In this document: one piece after another, positions 34,704 through 42,864 of the stretch
How positions within the stretch are numbered: position 1 is the stretch's first letter
Layout of the letters: each line of letters starts with the position of its first letter
Assembly: GCF_028416575.1 (NCBI RefSeq)
Contig: NZ_JAMQKB010000008.1
Coordinates: 1-64,000 of the forward strand
DNA length: 64,000 bases
Source of the DNA: Terrihalobacillus insolitus
GTDB taxonomy: Bacteria; Bacillota; Bacilli; Bacillales; Amphibacillaceae
Reading direction: 5' to 3'
Notes under the pieces: model-generated
What the model saw: only the letters and a program-made list of their open reading frames with translations
What the model was told of the DNA's origin: nothing
Database searches by the model: none
Program-made: the position numbers and the translations under genes

Positions 34704-36200
34704 CTAAAAGTTATAGATTCGACTATACTTGTCGGTCAGATAGGAAACTAAATACGATGGGTTTAATGGTTCGTGAGTCACATCTTCTAATATGGCTAAA
34801 GGCTTTTTCATCTTTCCATACTTGTGAATATGCTTCGTTAACCATGCTTTTATTTGCTCGAAATCACCTTTTTTAATAATTTGATCAACATCCAATTCTT
34901 GTTTAAGGGTATGGTGAAACTGTGCAGCATACATGTAACCAAGTGCATAGGATGGAAAGTATCCAAAGTTTCCTGCAGACCAATGAATATCCTGTAAAAC
35001 ACCCTCTTTGTCACTGGATGGGCGAATACCGAGATATTCTTCCATTTTATCGTTCCATAGCCTAGGGAGGTCTTTTACTTCAATCTCTCCGCTAATTAAC
35101 GCTTTCTCCAGCTCATACCGAATCATGATATGAAGAGAATAGGTTAATTCATCTGCCTCAATCCGAATAAAAGAAGGTTTTACCTCATTAATTGCAGGAT
35201 AGAATTCATCAAGCGTTAGGTGCTGAAAAGCTGCTGGTGCATAAGATTTAAACAAATCAAAATGATTGGTCCAAAAACCCTCGTTCCGCGCTACGAAATT
35301 TTCCCAAAATAATGATTGTGATTCATGAATTCCCATTGACGTGCCCGTTGCTAACGGCGTCAAAGCAAGTTTTTTATCAATATTTTGCTCATAAAGAGCA
35401 TGGCCACCTTCATGGATGGTGCCAAATACAGCCATCCGGAAATCGTCTTCATCATATCTTGTCGTTACACGAACATCATTTGGGTTTAATGAAATAGCAA
35501 ATGGGTGAACTGTTTCATCTAGACGACCAGCCTCAAAGTCGTATCCCATTCTTTCCAAAATTTCTAGACTAAATGCTTGTTGATTTTCTTTGTTAAATGC
35601 ATGCTGCAATATAGAAGGATCTGGTTGAACAGTTGATTTTTTTATTTTATTAAGTAATGCCGTTAATTCTTTTCTCAGCTCAGGGAAGACACGATCCAAG
35701 GTTTTCGTCGTTACGCCTGGCTCGTATTGATGGAGTAAGGCATCGTAAATGTGATCCTCGTAGCCCCAATATGTTGCAAACTTCTTGTTATACGCAACTA
35801 ATTTTTCAAGGTAGGGTTGTAAGAGTGAAAAGTCACTCTGTTCTCTAGCTTCTTCCCAAATCGATTCTGCTTTTGATTGCAGCATCTTATAGGCCTTAAA
35901 TTCATCGTTTGGAATTTTATTATTTTTTTCGTATTCCTCTTCACAAACTTCAACAGATTTTTGGATGATGGCATTATCTGTTACCCCTTTTAATTGATCT
36001 ATGTAGGACTTCATTTCATCTGAGGTTGATAGTTCATGCATTTTTTGTGATAAAAAACCAATGACTTCAGCTCTTTGTTCCGCACCTTTTTTCGGGGCTT
36101 TTGTACGTAAATCCCAATACATTAACGATAATGCTTCTTCATATGCGTTTTGTTGCTTTAAATAATCTAGAAACTGTTGTTCGATTTGCTTGATTTCCAT
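34704..36200 (-). CDS. ypwA: M32-family metallocarboxypeptidase
   Basis: A 498-residue thermostable-carboxypeptidase-1 family enzyme. FGTIHEGGHALYEQNID carries the HExxH-type zinc site as HEGGH, followed by the conserved GTSMGIHESQSLFWEN (third ligand Glu) and the late IRPSSDKEGVLQDIHWSAGNFGYFPSYALG. It removes C-terminal residues from peptides in the cytosol. It corresponds to B. subtilis YpwA. Its start overlaps the 3' end of ypsC by 34 bases. Confidence 0.93.
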   Translation of the reverse strand: MEIKQIEQQFLDYLKQQNAYEEALSLMYWDLRTKAPKKGAEQRAEVIGFLSQKMHELSTSDEMKSYIDQLKGVTDNAIIQKSVEVCEEEYEKNNKIPNDEFKAYKMLQSKAESIWEEAREQSDFSLLQPYLEKLVAYNKKFATYWGYEDHIYDALLHQYEPGVTTKTLDRVFPELRKELTALLNKIKKSTVQPDPSILQHAFNKENQQAFSLEILERMGYDFEAGRLDETVHPFAISLNPNDVRVTTRYDEDDFRMAVFGTIHEGGHALYEQNIDKKLALTPLATGTSMGIHESQSLFWENFVARNEGFWTNHFDLFKSYAPAAFQHLTLDEFYPAINEVKPSFIRIEADELTYSLHIMIRYELEKALISGEIEVKDLPRLWNDKMEEYLGIRPSSDKEGVLQDIHWSAGNFGYFPSYALGYMYAAQFHHTLKQELDVDQIIKKGDFEQIKAWLTKHIHKYGKMKKPLAILEDVTHEPLNPSYLVSYLTDKYSRIYNF

Positions 36201-37342
36201 TGTTCCATCTCCTCATATTTTCCAAAATATTGATAGTAATCCGTTCGGATAAATCCGTTAAAAAGCTTTCTTTTTTTGGTTGCTTTTTTACCATACAGAG
36301 TTTCAAAATTTGGATGAGACGTCAATATGTATACACTCCAAGAAGGGTGATTCTGTAATGCCTTTCCAAGATCGCGATACATATCTTCTACTTCTTTTTT
36401 ATCACCAATCCGTTCACCGTATGGTGGATTACCAATTAGATAGCCATTTTTACTATTTGAATGAAAGTCTTTCACCTGCATCTGCTTCCAGTTAATAAGA
36501 TCAGCTAATCCTGCTTCAATCGCATTCTGCTTCGAAATTTGGATCATCCGATGATCAATGTCAGACCCCGTAATGAATAAAGGTTGATCATAGTTTGCAA
36601 GATCTTCTGCTTCCTCAAGTGCTTTTTCCCATTGGTCAGAATCAATCCAATCCCATTCTTCAGATGCAAATGCACGATTAAAGCCTGGTGCTATATTTTG
36701 TCCTATCAGAGCCGCTTCAATTGGTATTGTTCCAGAGCCACAAAAAGGATCAACAAAAGGTTTTTCTGGGTGCCAATTGGTTAGTTGAATTAAGGCTGCT
36801 GCAAGTGTTTCCTTTAGTGGTGCATCTCCTTGTTCGATCCGATAACCACGTTTATGTAATCCAACGCCTGACGTGTCCATTGTTAAAGTGGCAGTGTCTT
36901 TATGTAGTGCGACTTCAATTCTAAAAAGTGCTCCTGATTCTTCCAACCATGAAGCGATCCCATATTTCTGCTTCAATCGCTCAACAACAGCCTTTTTAAC
37001 GATTGCTTGGCAGTCAGGTACACTGTATAATGTTGATTTGACTGATTTTCCAATGACAGGGAATTCTCCATGCTCAGGGATAAAGTTCTCCCACGGCAAT
37101 GCTTTTGTTTGTTCAAAAAGTTCATCAAAGCTTGTCGCTTTAAACTCTCCAATAAATAGCTTCACACGATCCGCAGTTCTAAGCCATAGATTACAACGCG
37201 GAATGGCCGAAACACCTGCTTTAAATATAACACGGCCGTTTTCAACCTTTGTTTCCTCATACCCTAAGGCCTTTACTTCATTAGCTACAATCGCTTCTAG
37301 TCCCATAGCAGCAGTGGCGATTAGTGTGATTGACTGTCTCAT
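36167..37342 (-). CDS. ypsC: THUMP-domain 23S rRNA methyltransferase (YpsC, RlmL-like)
   Basis: A 391-residue RNA methyltransferase. An N-terminal ferredoxin-like and THUMP region covers about residues 1-155. FVDPFCGSGTIPIEAALIG is the SAM motif I, and GYLIGNPPYGERIG the catalytic NPPY of N2-guanine methyltransferases. It corresponds to B. subtilis YpsC and to the N-terminal half of E. coli RlmL. ATG 37342 (MRQSITLIATAAMGLEA) has GAGGAAG upstream; a 12-codon extension reads through that site. It is next to rnpB. Confidence 0.93.
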   Translation of the reverse strand: MRQSITLIATAAMGLEAIVANEVKALGYEETKVENGRVIFKAGVSAIPRCNLWLRTADRVKLFIGEFKATSFDELFEQTKALPWENFIPEHGEFPVIGKSVKSTLYSVPDCQAIVKKAVVERLKQKYGIASWLEESGALFRIEVALHKDTATLTMDTSGVGLHKRGYRIEQGDAPLKETLAAALIQLTNWHPEKPFVDPFCGSGTIPIEAALIGQNIAPGFNRAFASEEWDWIDSDQWEKALEEAEDLANYDQPLFITGSDIDHRMIQISKQNAIEAGLADLINWKQMQVKDFHSNSKNGYLIGNPPYGERIGDKKEVEDMYRDLGKALQNHPSWSVYILTSHPNFETLYGKKATKKRKLFNGFIRTDYYQYFGKYEEMEQWKSSKSNNSF

Positions 37343-37379
37343 TATTACTTCCTCTCTTTTTAAATCAATGGTAAGCAAG

Positions 37380-37419
37380 AAAAAGCCCTTCCTAAAAGCG
37401 TGAGCAATTAGAAAGGGCT
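37380..37419 (-). terminator. Terminator after rnpB
   Basis: On the minus strand AGCCCTTTCTAA pairs with TTTAGGAAGGGCT and is followed by T5. Confidence 0.8.
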
Positions 37420-37438
37420 GTGTAATCTGTCAAAGACC

Positions 37439-37839
37439 AAATGAATGTTCTGTAAGCCATGTTTTGTACTGTAGTACTGCAAACGGTGGTCAGCCTCGTA
37501 CGTTAGTAGTAATCATCTATCTACAAGCCGATTTAGCTTGTCCCTCTTAAAGTTGCATTCCTTCATCAAGGGTGCCCCTACCAATATTTGGGTTGCTCAC
37601 TCGTGGGGTTTACCTCGTTCCACTCAAGTAGTTTCCTACTTGACTACGTCACTGTGGCACTTTCAAGGTTAGGATGCCCTATCTAAAAGACGTAGGCATC
37701 TTCCCTGCCGTTAACCAATAATGGTTACCTTGACTTATGATTTCGTCAAGCACGAACACTACAAACATCTCAGTCTGTGTGAGCATGGACTTTCCTCTAC
37801 ACGGTGTGATCCGTGCAGCGATTACCCGAACATTCATTT
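37439..37839 (-). ncRNA. rnpB: RNase P RNA, Bacillus (type B)
   Basis: The catalytic RNA of RNase P, which matures tRNA 5' ends. On the minus strand the ends AAATGAATGTTC and GAACATTCATTT pair as helix P1. Conserved blocks follow in order: CGGGTAATCGCTGCA, GTAGAGGAAAGTCCATGCTC, GAGATG...GTAGTGTTCGTGC, ACGGCAGGGAAGATGCCTAC, TGAAAGTGCCACAGTGACG, GTGGAACGAGGTAAACCCC, and near the end GTACGAGG...CCGTTTGCAGTAC and AACATGGCTTACAGAAC. They match the B. subtilis type B RNA block by block. The ends are set by P1. Confidence 0.95.
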
Positions 37840-37945
37840 ATTTGCTTAACTATTGTAATCTCTACTGTACTTACAGTCAAATGCGACTCTTTATAGTATA
37901 GCACAACTACTAGTCACATTCATTGGTAAATAAAGGGGATTGACA

Positions 37946-38257
37946 TTAAGAATCAGCAAATTTTTTTCCAAAGACAGCTTTTTCTAAATTGGATAGACGC
38001 TTTAAAATATCATAATTCACTTGATGATTTGTTGCTGATGGTCTTGCACGAGATTGATCCGAATTTTTTTTCAATCGATCATTTTCCTGTGTTAACCGAT
38101 CGATCTCTTGTTGTAAGATTTCATAATCTTGAATAACGATGTCTAAAAATTCATCCACTTCTTCTTGATTATATCCACGCATTCCAGTCTTAAAGTTTTT
38201 TTCTAAAATATCTTTCCCACTTAGTTGAACCCGTTCAGAATACATCTTTTTCATCAC
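37946..38257 (-). CDS. gpsB: Cell-cycle protein GpsB
   Basis: A 103-residue DivIVA-like protein. The N-terminal membrane-binding and coiled-coil part is [20 protein letters not shown] then [21 protein letters not shown], and the C-terminal oligomerisation helix is [16 protein letters not shown]. It moves PBP1 between division and elongation sites. That fits ponA further along this window. Overall order ypsC-rnpB-gpsB-ypsA matches B. subtilis. Confidence 0.95.
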   Translation of the reverse strand: MMKKMYSERVQLSGKDILEKNFKTGMRGYNQEEVDEFLDIVIQDYEILQQEIDRLTQENDRLKKNSDQSRARPSATNHQVNYDILKRLSNLEKAVFGKKFADS

Positions 38258-38371
38258 CTCATATTTTGCACAACTTATCCTTTATTTTTTCAAAACATTC
38301 AAGGATTGTCAATTTTTTATTTGTTTTTGACTTAGAAAAGTGGATTTGATAGTCTTTGTATACCAATCAGA

Positions 38372-38926
38372 CTATGGTTCATGCCGTGTTAATTCCATTT
38401 CCCGTACGACATCTTCTAGATCAAAAGGTGTTATTTCTAAAAGAAGATAGTCCTTCTCGTACATAGCTTGTTTTGATTTTTCGAGAAAATACGATGTACT
38501 ACCAGGGTATTCCTCGTCCACTAACATGAGACACCCGTCTGTTTTTTCAATGATCCAATTGTCACGTGCTTGAAATTGAAACGCTCCTTTATAATCACCT
38601 TTATATAAAGGCCGGAAAAAATCAGCTGAAGCAACTATTTCCTTGTAAAGTATTTGTTCTTGCTCTGACCAACGCGTTTCCATATTTTCAAAAGGCGGGA
38701 CAACCCCCAATTGTATATCGTATTCAGCCTTAAGCTCCATTATGACTTCTGCAGTCCAAAGCTCTACTCCTGTCTGCCCAGAAATAAGTACCCATTCTAA
38801 TCCTTCGTCAATTAATACAGTTAATTTTCTTTTTAATGCTTCCTTAATGATTAAGATTTTCTGATCGTTTGGTTTGAAAATATTTAATTCAAATGGTCTA
38901 TAACCAGTTACATATAAGACTCTCAT
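38372..38926 (-). CDS. ypsA: YpsA, SLOG-fold protein (DUF1273)
   Basis: A 184-residue protein of the YpsA family. VLYVTGYRPFELNIF and WVLISGQTGVELWTAEV are the SLOG-type nucleotide-binding turns, and LMLVDEEYPGSTSYFLE is the C-terminal family motif. B. subtilis YpsA affects cell division; the ligand is unknown. It lies next to gpsB as in other Bacillales. Confidence 0.93.
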   Translation of the reverse strand: MRVLYVTGYRPFELNIFKPNDQKILIIKEALKRKLTVLIDEGLEWVLISGQTGVELWTAEVIMELKAEYDIQLGVVPPFENMETRWSEQEQILYKEIVASADFFRPLYKGDYKGAFQFQARDNWIIEKTDGCLMLVDEEYPGSTSYFLEKSKQAMYEKDYLLLEITPFDLEDVVREMELTRHEP

Positions 38927-38954
38927 GAAACTATCCTCTCATTAATTACGTTTG

Positions 38955-38988
38955 AAAAAAAGGACTGGGACAGCCCCAGTCCTTTTTT
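38955..38988. terminator. Terminator after cotD
   Basis: AAAAAAGGACTGGG and CCCAGTCCTTTTTT, a perfect stem with a 4-base loop, touch the cotD stop codon and have T-tracts on both strands. Confidence 0.85.
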
Positions 38989-38989
38989 A

Positions 38990-39376
38990 CTACCACCAAT
39001 TTTTTGGTTTTTTTTCGGAAAAACCATCTGCTTTACTCGGCATAGGATTTGGACCAAATTTTGGATTGATTTTAGGTGATTCTACCTCTGGTCCTGTAGG
39101 TGGGACAGATGGTGCAAATGGGGGTGCGTGGTGATGGTAAATTGGCCCCTCATTAATATCAATACTATTATACGTGTTCGCAACGGATTCATAAAATGGG
39201 TGTAGGTGATGATTCTTCACTAAATGATGGTTTACAATGGTAGTATGGGTAGGATGAACATGTTCCACATGCTCAACATGATCCCTGTGTACCTCACAAT
39301 GCTTTGTCGGATGAACAATACGTTTAACAGGCCCCATATAGCCATGATGTGGAACAAAAGGTCCGTGATGTGCCAT
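38990..39376 (-). CDS. cotD: Spore coat protein CotD family
   Basis: A 128-residue His-rich protein, opening MAHHGPFVPHHGYMGPVKRI then VHPTKHCEVHRDHVEHVEHVHP, with the CotD-type HxxVxHxHPxHTT pattern and a Pro-rich tail. It would be an inner spore coat component. A possible sigma-K promoter lies upstream (39412-39440), in line with mother-cell expression. The neighbourhood ypsA-cotD is the same as in B. subtilis. Confidence 0.88.
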   Translation of the reverse strand: MAHHGPFVPHHGYMGPVKRIVHPTKHCEVHRDHVEHVEHVHPTHTTIVNHHLVKNHHLHPFYESVANTYNSIDINEGPIYHHHAPPFAPSVPPTGPEVESPKINPKFGPNPMPSKADGFSEKKPKNWW

Positions 39377-39411
39377 GTTTCTATATCCCCTTTCTCTCCT
39401 AGAATTACTAC

Positions 39412-39440
39412 TAGGTTATGTGAAGGACAAGGCACATGTA
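39412..39440 (-). promoter_or_regulatory. Possible sigma-K promoter of cotD
   Basis: On the minus strand CATAACCTA (39420-39412) fits the sigma-K -10 consensus CATAnnnTA, and TAC lies 17 bases upstream where AC is expected. Confidence 0.4.
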
Positions 39441-39584
39441 CTGAGGCAGTGACCTATTTTGATGATCGCTTCATCAAAAAGGGCATATAGTAGGTCAGAA
39501 ATTCTTATTAATCACACAATCCCTTATTCAATTATCTGGCCCAATTTAGGAAAGGTGCCCGATTAAAGAAAAAGCAATTGACAA

Positions 39585-40343
39585 CTAATCTTGATATATT
39601 TTTTGTGCTTCGTATTTAATTCCTTGGTACTTATAATTTTGTTTTTTATACATTTCCCTTGGGGTATCTTCTCCGTCGGCCACTAATATTACACCCTTCT
39701 CCGGAAATGAATCCATTACAAATTTTTGTAACCGGCTTCCTATTCCTTTGTTCCGAAACGACTCGTCAACAGTTAGATTATCGATTTCTACTGTTTCATT
39801 AGAGATAATGACATCAACATAGCCTGCTGGAGATCCTTTATAAAAAGCTAAAACTTGCTGAATATCTTGATCTTCAAACTGACGCTTTATAAGATTAGCC
39901 TTCTGCTTTGCAAATTCGCTTCCAAACTCTAAGTCATTCTGATATTGTAGATCAAGAAGTACTTCTAAATTTTTATCTGTCACTACTTGAATATCTATAT
40001 CTGGGTTGTTTCTCACCGAAGGAAAGTGTTTTGGTTGAATAGCATACAATTCTAGAAAACCTATTTCATAACCCATATCAGTTAGGTAAGCAATTAGTTC
40101 TTCTGTCGGTTTTATATTTGCAGGGAAATAGAATTTTACATGCTTTTGGCCTCTCTTCAGATGATAATCCCTTAGGTATTTTTCTACCTCTTTAAACTCA
40201 GTTAAAGACGGTAAAGTTTTAAATTCAATGAAATTACTGTCGTACCTGATCAACATCTCTGGATAATGAATATGTCTATAATGAGTATTTTCAGCCGCTA
40301 TTTTTCCCAGTGTATAAATGTCTTCAAATGTTATTTGTTTCAT
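39585..40343 (-). CDS. GNAT-family N-acetyltransferase, two-domain
   Basis: A 252-residue protein. The C-terminal half (about 115-250) is a GNAT domain with VEIDNLTVDESFRNKGIGSRLQKFVM (RxKGIGxxL) and late EMYKKQNYK. The N-terminal half (FEDIYTLGKIAAENTHYRHI) may be a degenerate GNAT domain. The substrate is unknown. It has no visible operon partner. Confidence 0.8.
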   Translation of the reverse strand: MKQITFEDIYTLGKIAAENTHYRHIHYPEMLIRYDSNFIEFKTLPSLTEFKEVEKYLRDYHLKRGQKHVKFYFPANIKPTEELIAYLTDMGYEIGFLELYAIQPKHFPSVRNNPDIDIQVVTDKNLEVLLDLQYQNDLEFGSEFAKQKANLIKRQFEDQDIQQVLAFYKGSPAGYVDVIISNETVEIDNLTVDESFRNKGIGSRLQKFVMDSFPEKGVILVADGEDTPREMYKKQNYKYQGIKYEAQKIYQD

Positions 40344-40403
40344 TTGTGTTCTCCTTTATCCAAGAGCCATGCCCTTGTTCTCTACCACCTAAAAATTATT
40401 CAA

Positions 40404-40577
40404 TCAACTGGCACTTATACAAAATGAACGCTCTTTTATTTTTTCTACCACGTTTGCATTAAAAATTGTTCCAGCAGATCCTGTGTCCAATAACACGTTA
40501 TCTAATAATAACTTATTTCCACGAAACGTTACTTCAAGTTCCACAAAAGGAAGGCCATACTGAATATGAATTTTCAT
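40404..40577 (-). pseudogene. Truncated retropepsin-like aspartic protease
   Basis: A 57-residue frame opens MKIHIQYGLPFVELEVTFRG and contains NVLLDTGSAGTIFNANVVEK. The DTGSAGT motif is the active-site turn of retropepsin-like proteases. Family members run to about 120-140 residues, but this frame stops soon after the motif. Its ATG overlaps the stop of the upstream small gene (ATGA), a translationally coupled pair. It may be a truncation or a very short form. Confidence 0.55.
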
Positions 40578-40831
40578 CTTGGGCCTCGAATCCCCATATA
40601 TCTTTCACGAGCCACTAAATTTTCGCGAGACGTATGGAAAAAACAATATTCACGTAGTAGTTGATCTTTTCGTATTTTTTCATAGCGATCCATTGCTTCT
40701 AAAGAATTTTCAAATCTATCGACAACTACTACCTCTTCAATATATCTATGCCCGTCGTCTGAGTGCGCTTTTATTACCTCTAAAACAACCCATTCATTTG
40801 GAAATCGTTTTTGTACTTCTTGCCAACGCAT
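40574..40831 (-). CDS. Conserved small protein coupled to the aspartic protease
   Basis: An 85-residue protein (MRWQEVQKRFPNEWVVLEVI, HRYIEEVVVVDRFENSLEAMD, REYCFFHTSRENLVARERYM). Its stop overlaps the ATG of the retropepsin-like frame. I have seen such pairs in Bacillaceae, where the small protein precedes the protease gene, but know no function. Confidence 0.6.
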   Translation of the reverse strand: MRWQEVQKRFPNEWVVLEVIKAHSDDGHRYIEEVVVVDRFENSLEAMDRYEKIRKDQLLREYCFFHTSRENLVARERYMGIRGPR

Positions 40832-40839
40832 CTCAACCC

Positions 40840-41143
40840 TCCGTTCAAGTATGTTTGTCCTTATAATAACATAGGAGTAACTGACTATGGGATACGAAAT
40901 GTTTTAGATGCATCATACCATCGTTGGTAGCACGATTGAACGTCATCGTAGAAAGATTCGTCCCCTCCAGCAATATGATGTGTACTTATGACAGCTAAGA
41001 CTCCCATCCTGCATTTTAAGTACATCGGGCAGCATTTGAGGATTGGATATTACCGCAGAATCATTGCCTCTGGGTATTAAACGCCTCTTTACAGCCCCTA
41101 TGCCGTAACCGTTTCGCCAATATTGATTATGAATAATGAAAAT
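40840..41143. other. Intergenic, possibly a decayed gene
   Basis: On the minus strand a 40-codon frame (41007-40885) reads MGVLAVISTHHIAGGDESFY then DDVQSCYQRWYDASKTFRIP. Upstream the other frames are open but broken by stops. It may be the end of a degraded gene; I cannot name a family. Nothing else is supported. Confidence 0.3.
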
Positions 41144-41170
41144 AAAATGCCGCATAAAGTGCAGCATTTT
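41144..41170 (-). terminator. Terminator after cdd
   Basis: AAAATGCCGCA and TGCAGCATTTT form a stem with one mismatch directly after the cdd stop. Confidence 0.6.
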
Positions 41171-41177
41171 GATAGTT

Positions 41178-41585
41178 CTATTCTTTATCCTCATTGAGAT
41201 CATCAGATTCAAATGAATATGGTAATAAAGCATCCATTGTAACTGTTTTTACTTCATCCAACAAATTGGCAGTATGAATTCTTGTGTCTTTGCTAAAAAA
41301 TTCACTCATTACCTGTCTGCATGAACCACAAGGAGGAACTGGACGCTTTGTATCTGCAACAACTGCCATTTCATTAAATTCTGTTTCTCCTTCAGAAATA
41401 GCTTTAAATATAGCTACACGTTCTGCACAACATGTAACAGGATAAGCAGCATTTTCAATATTACATCCTGTGTAGAGATTACCAGACTTTGTTAATAATA
41501 CAGCACCTACTTTAAAGTGTGAGTATGGAGTATACGCTTTTTCTCTTATTTCTTTTGCCTTGTTTAATAATGTTAGCTTGTCCAT
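41178..41585 (-). CDS. cdd: Cytidine deaminase
   Basis: A 135-residue zinc enzyme that deaminates cytidine and deoxycytidine. YTPYSHFKVGAVLLTKSGNL, the zinc/proton motif CCAERVAIF (C-A-E) and VPPCGSCRQVMSEF (PCxxC) are intact. It belongs to pyrimidine salvage. It is transcribed alone and ends in a terminator. Confidence 0.96.
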   Translation of the reverse strand: MDKLTLLNKAKEIREKAYTPYSHFKVGAVLLTKSGNLYTGCNIENAAYPVTCCAERVAIFKAISEGETEFNEMAVVADTKRPVPPCGSCRQVMSEFFSKDTRIHTANLLDEVKTVTMDALLPYSFESDDLNEDKE

Positions 41586-41620
41586 GTATATGCATCCTTT
41601 CAGACTATGTCGGGTTCAGT

Positions 41621-41998
41621 TTATTTATTTACGGTGTTTGCTTGTATACGATCAACATCCTCTAATAATCGATTAAATACATATAGGACGGAATGATGTA
41701 GCTCCATATATCTTTTCTTTCTTACGTCAATGTAATAACTATGCATAAGTAATAACGCGATGTTTTCGCTAGTCGAAACAATCTGCTGTGGATGAACATG
41801 CACTTTTTTATTTTGGACAAAACGCATTGCCTGTTCTTCCCATTGCTGGTTCAGCAAATACGTTGGTGTGGTTTCCTCTTTTACGAAAGAAAAGAATGCA
41901 TGATCTTTTTTATCTTCTGGCTTTTGGCTCGTTAAATATCGTTCTTTTAGTTGCAGGATTTTTGTTTGAAGTTCAAGAGTTGTTTTTTTTATTTCCAT
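41621..41998 (-). CDS. yppE: YppE-family protein (DUF1798)
   Basis: A 125-residue helical-bundle protein. TYLLNQQWEEQAMRFVQNKK then VHVHPQQIVSTSENIALLLM followed by HSYYIDVRKKRYMELHHSV is the DUF1798/YppE pattern. Its function is unknown. It sits in the ypp cluster between cdd and a coiled-coil protein. Confidence 0.8.
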   Translation of the reverse strand: MEIKKTTLELQTKILQLKERYLTSQKPEDKKDHAFFSFVKEETTPTYLLNQQWEEQAMRFVQNKKVHVHPQQIVSTSENIALLLMHSYYIDVRKKRYMELHHSVLYVFNRLLEDVDRIQANTVNK

Positions 41999-42035
41999 TA
42001 TTTATTCCCTGCCCTTCTATACGTACTACTGTACC

Positions 42036-42350
42036 TTATTTCCGGGCAAAATGCATTTTTTTAAACCAATTTTTAAACGGGTTACCCTCAAAACTGTAAG
42101 AAATGGTTTGTTTGTTGTTGGATTTCTTTTCTGAGCGTTTTAGTCGTTTTATTTCATAACGGAGCTTTAATACTTCCTGCTTTAGTTCTTCCATTTCCTG
42201 TCGCTGTGTGAGGGACATCGTCAACACTACTTCATCTGCTTTCGTTGACAGCTTCTGATCCATAATTCTTACTTGATCGATTAAGTCGACCCAAGCCTTT
42301 TCAAACTCCTTTTTTGATACGGGTTTCGTTTCTTTTACGGTAGAATTCAT
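42036..42350 (-). CDS. Hypothetical coiled-coil protein
   Basis: A 104-residue basic protein with a long heptad-rich segment (about residues 22-78, RQEMEELKQEVLKLRYEIKR). I do not recognise the family. It lies 37 bases before yppE on the same strand and may be cotranscribed with it. Confidence 0.6.
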   Translation of the reverse strand: MNSTVKETKPVSKKEFEKAWVDLIDQVRIMDQKLSTKADEVVLTMSLTQRQEMEELKQEVLKLRYEIKRLKRSEKKSNNKQTISYSFEGNPFKNWFKKMHFARK

Positions 42351-42496
42351 TGATATTACCTCCTCTACATGGTTTCCTTAGTCCATTGATTCGTTATATG
42401 TTGACGTTATCCTTCTCGTCCGACAAAACTAGAAAAAAAGATACAATATAGTCGGGATATCATTGCATGAATCTACATAAAATGCTTAAAGAGGAT

Positions 42497-42672
42497 GTTC
42501 AAAAAGTCACCAAATGATAAGCTACGCATCTCAGGCCCACACGATGTGGGTCATGCAGGCGTTGCCACAGGACGTGGCGGTCTTAGCCTGTATTCCTTAA
42601 ATGGCTTGTTTTTCCGTTACTCAAACTACGGCCGCCTCGACCTGCTTGCTTCTAATTCGGCGACTTTTTGAA
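42497..42672. repeat. Dispersed GTTCAAAAAGTC repeat, longest copy
   Basis: GTTCAAAAAGTCACCAAATG at one end and GGCGACTTTTTGAAC at the other are inverted. The core holds CCCACACGATGTGGG and ACGGCCGCCTCGACCTGCTT followed by GCTTCTAATTC. It is an expanded form of the 73-bp copy at 20532. Confidence 0.75.
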
Positions 42673-42708
42673 CTCGCACTTAAAACTAGCGATAAAAGGA
42701 GGGATCTT

Positions 42709-42820
42709 TTTGGCTAATAAAAAGAAAAAGAATAACGCAAAACCACGTAACAATCAACAAGAAAGAAAAGACGGTTATGGGAATAAAAAATTAGAAGGTC
42801 CAAACCGACCAGCAGAATAG
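42709..42820 (+). pseudogene. sspM: SspM-like small acid-soluble spore protein, frame shifted
   Basis: AAAGGAGGG precedes TTG 42709. The reading frame that ends at 42820 gives KKKKNNAKPRNNQQERKDGY then GNKKLEGPNRPAE, with the KKLxGPNRP end of SspM. The gene lies between yppE and yppC as in B. subtilis. However, the TTG frame does not join it: six A at 42716-42723 puts the start one base out (five A would restore MANKKKKNNAKP). It is either a mutation, a homopolymer error, or a slippage site. Confidence 0.5.
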
Positions 42821-42827
42821 GAAATGC

Positions 42828-42864
42828 AAAGGATAAAAACCCTTTTTGGTTTTTATCCTTTTTT
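42828..42864. terminator. Terminator between sspM and yppC
   Basis: AAAGGATAAAAACC and GGTTTTTATCCTTT form a perfect stem with T6 on the plus strand. The convergent yppC stop lies inside it. Confidence 0.85.

Noticed and set aside
36873..37403. A 176-residue plus-strand frame
   Set aside because: It is antisense to ypsC, with no ribosome binding site or family.
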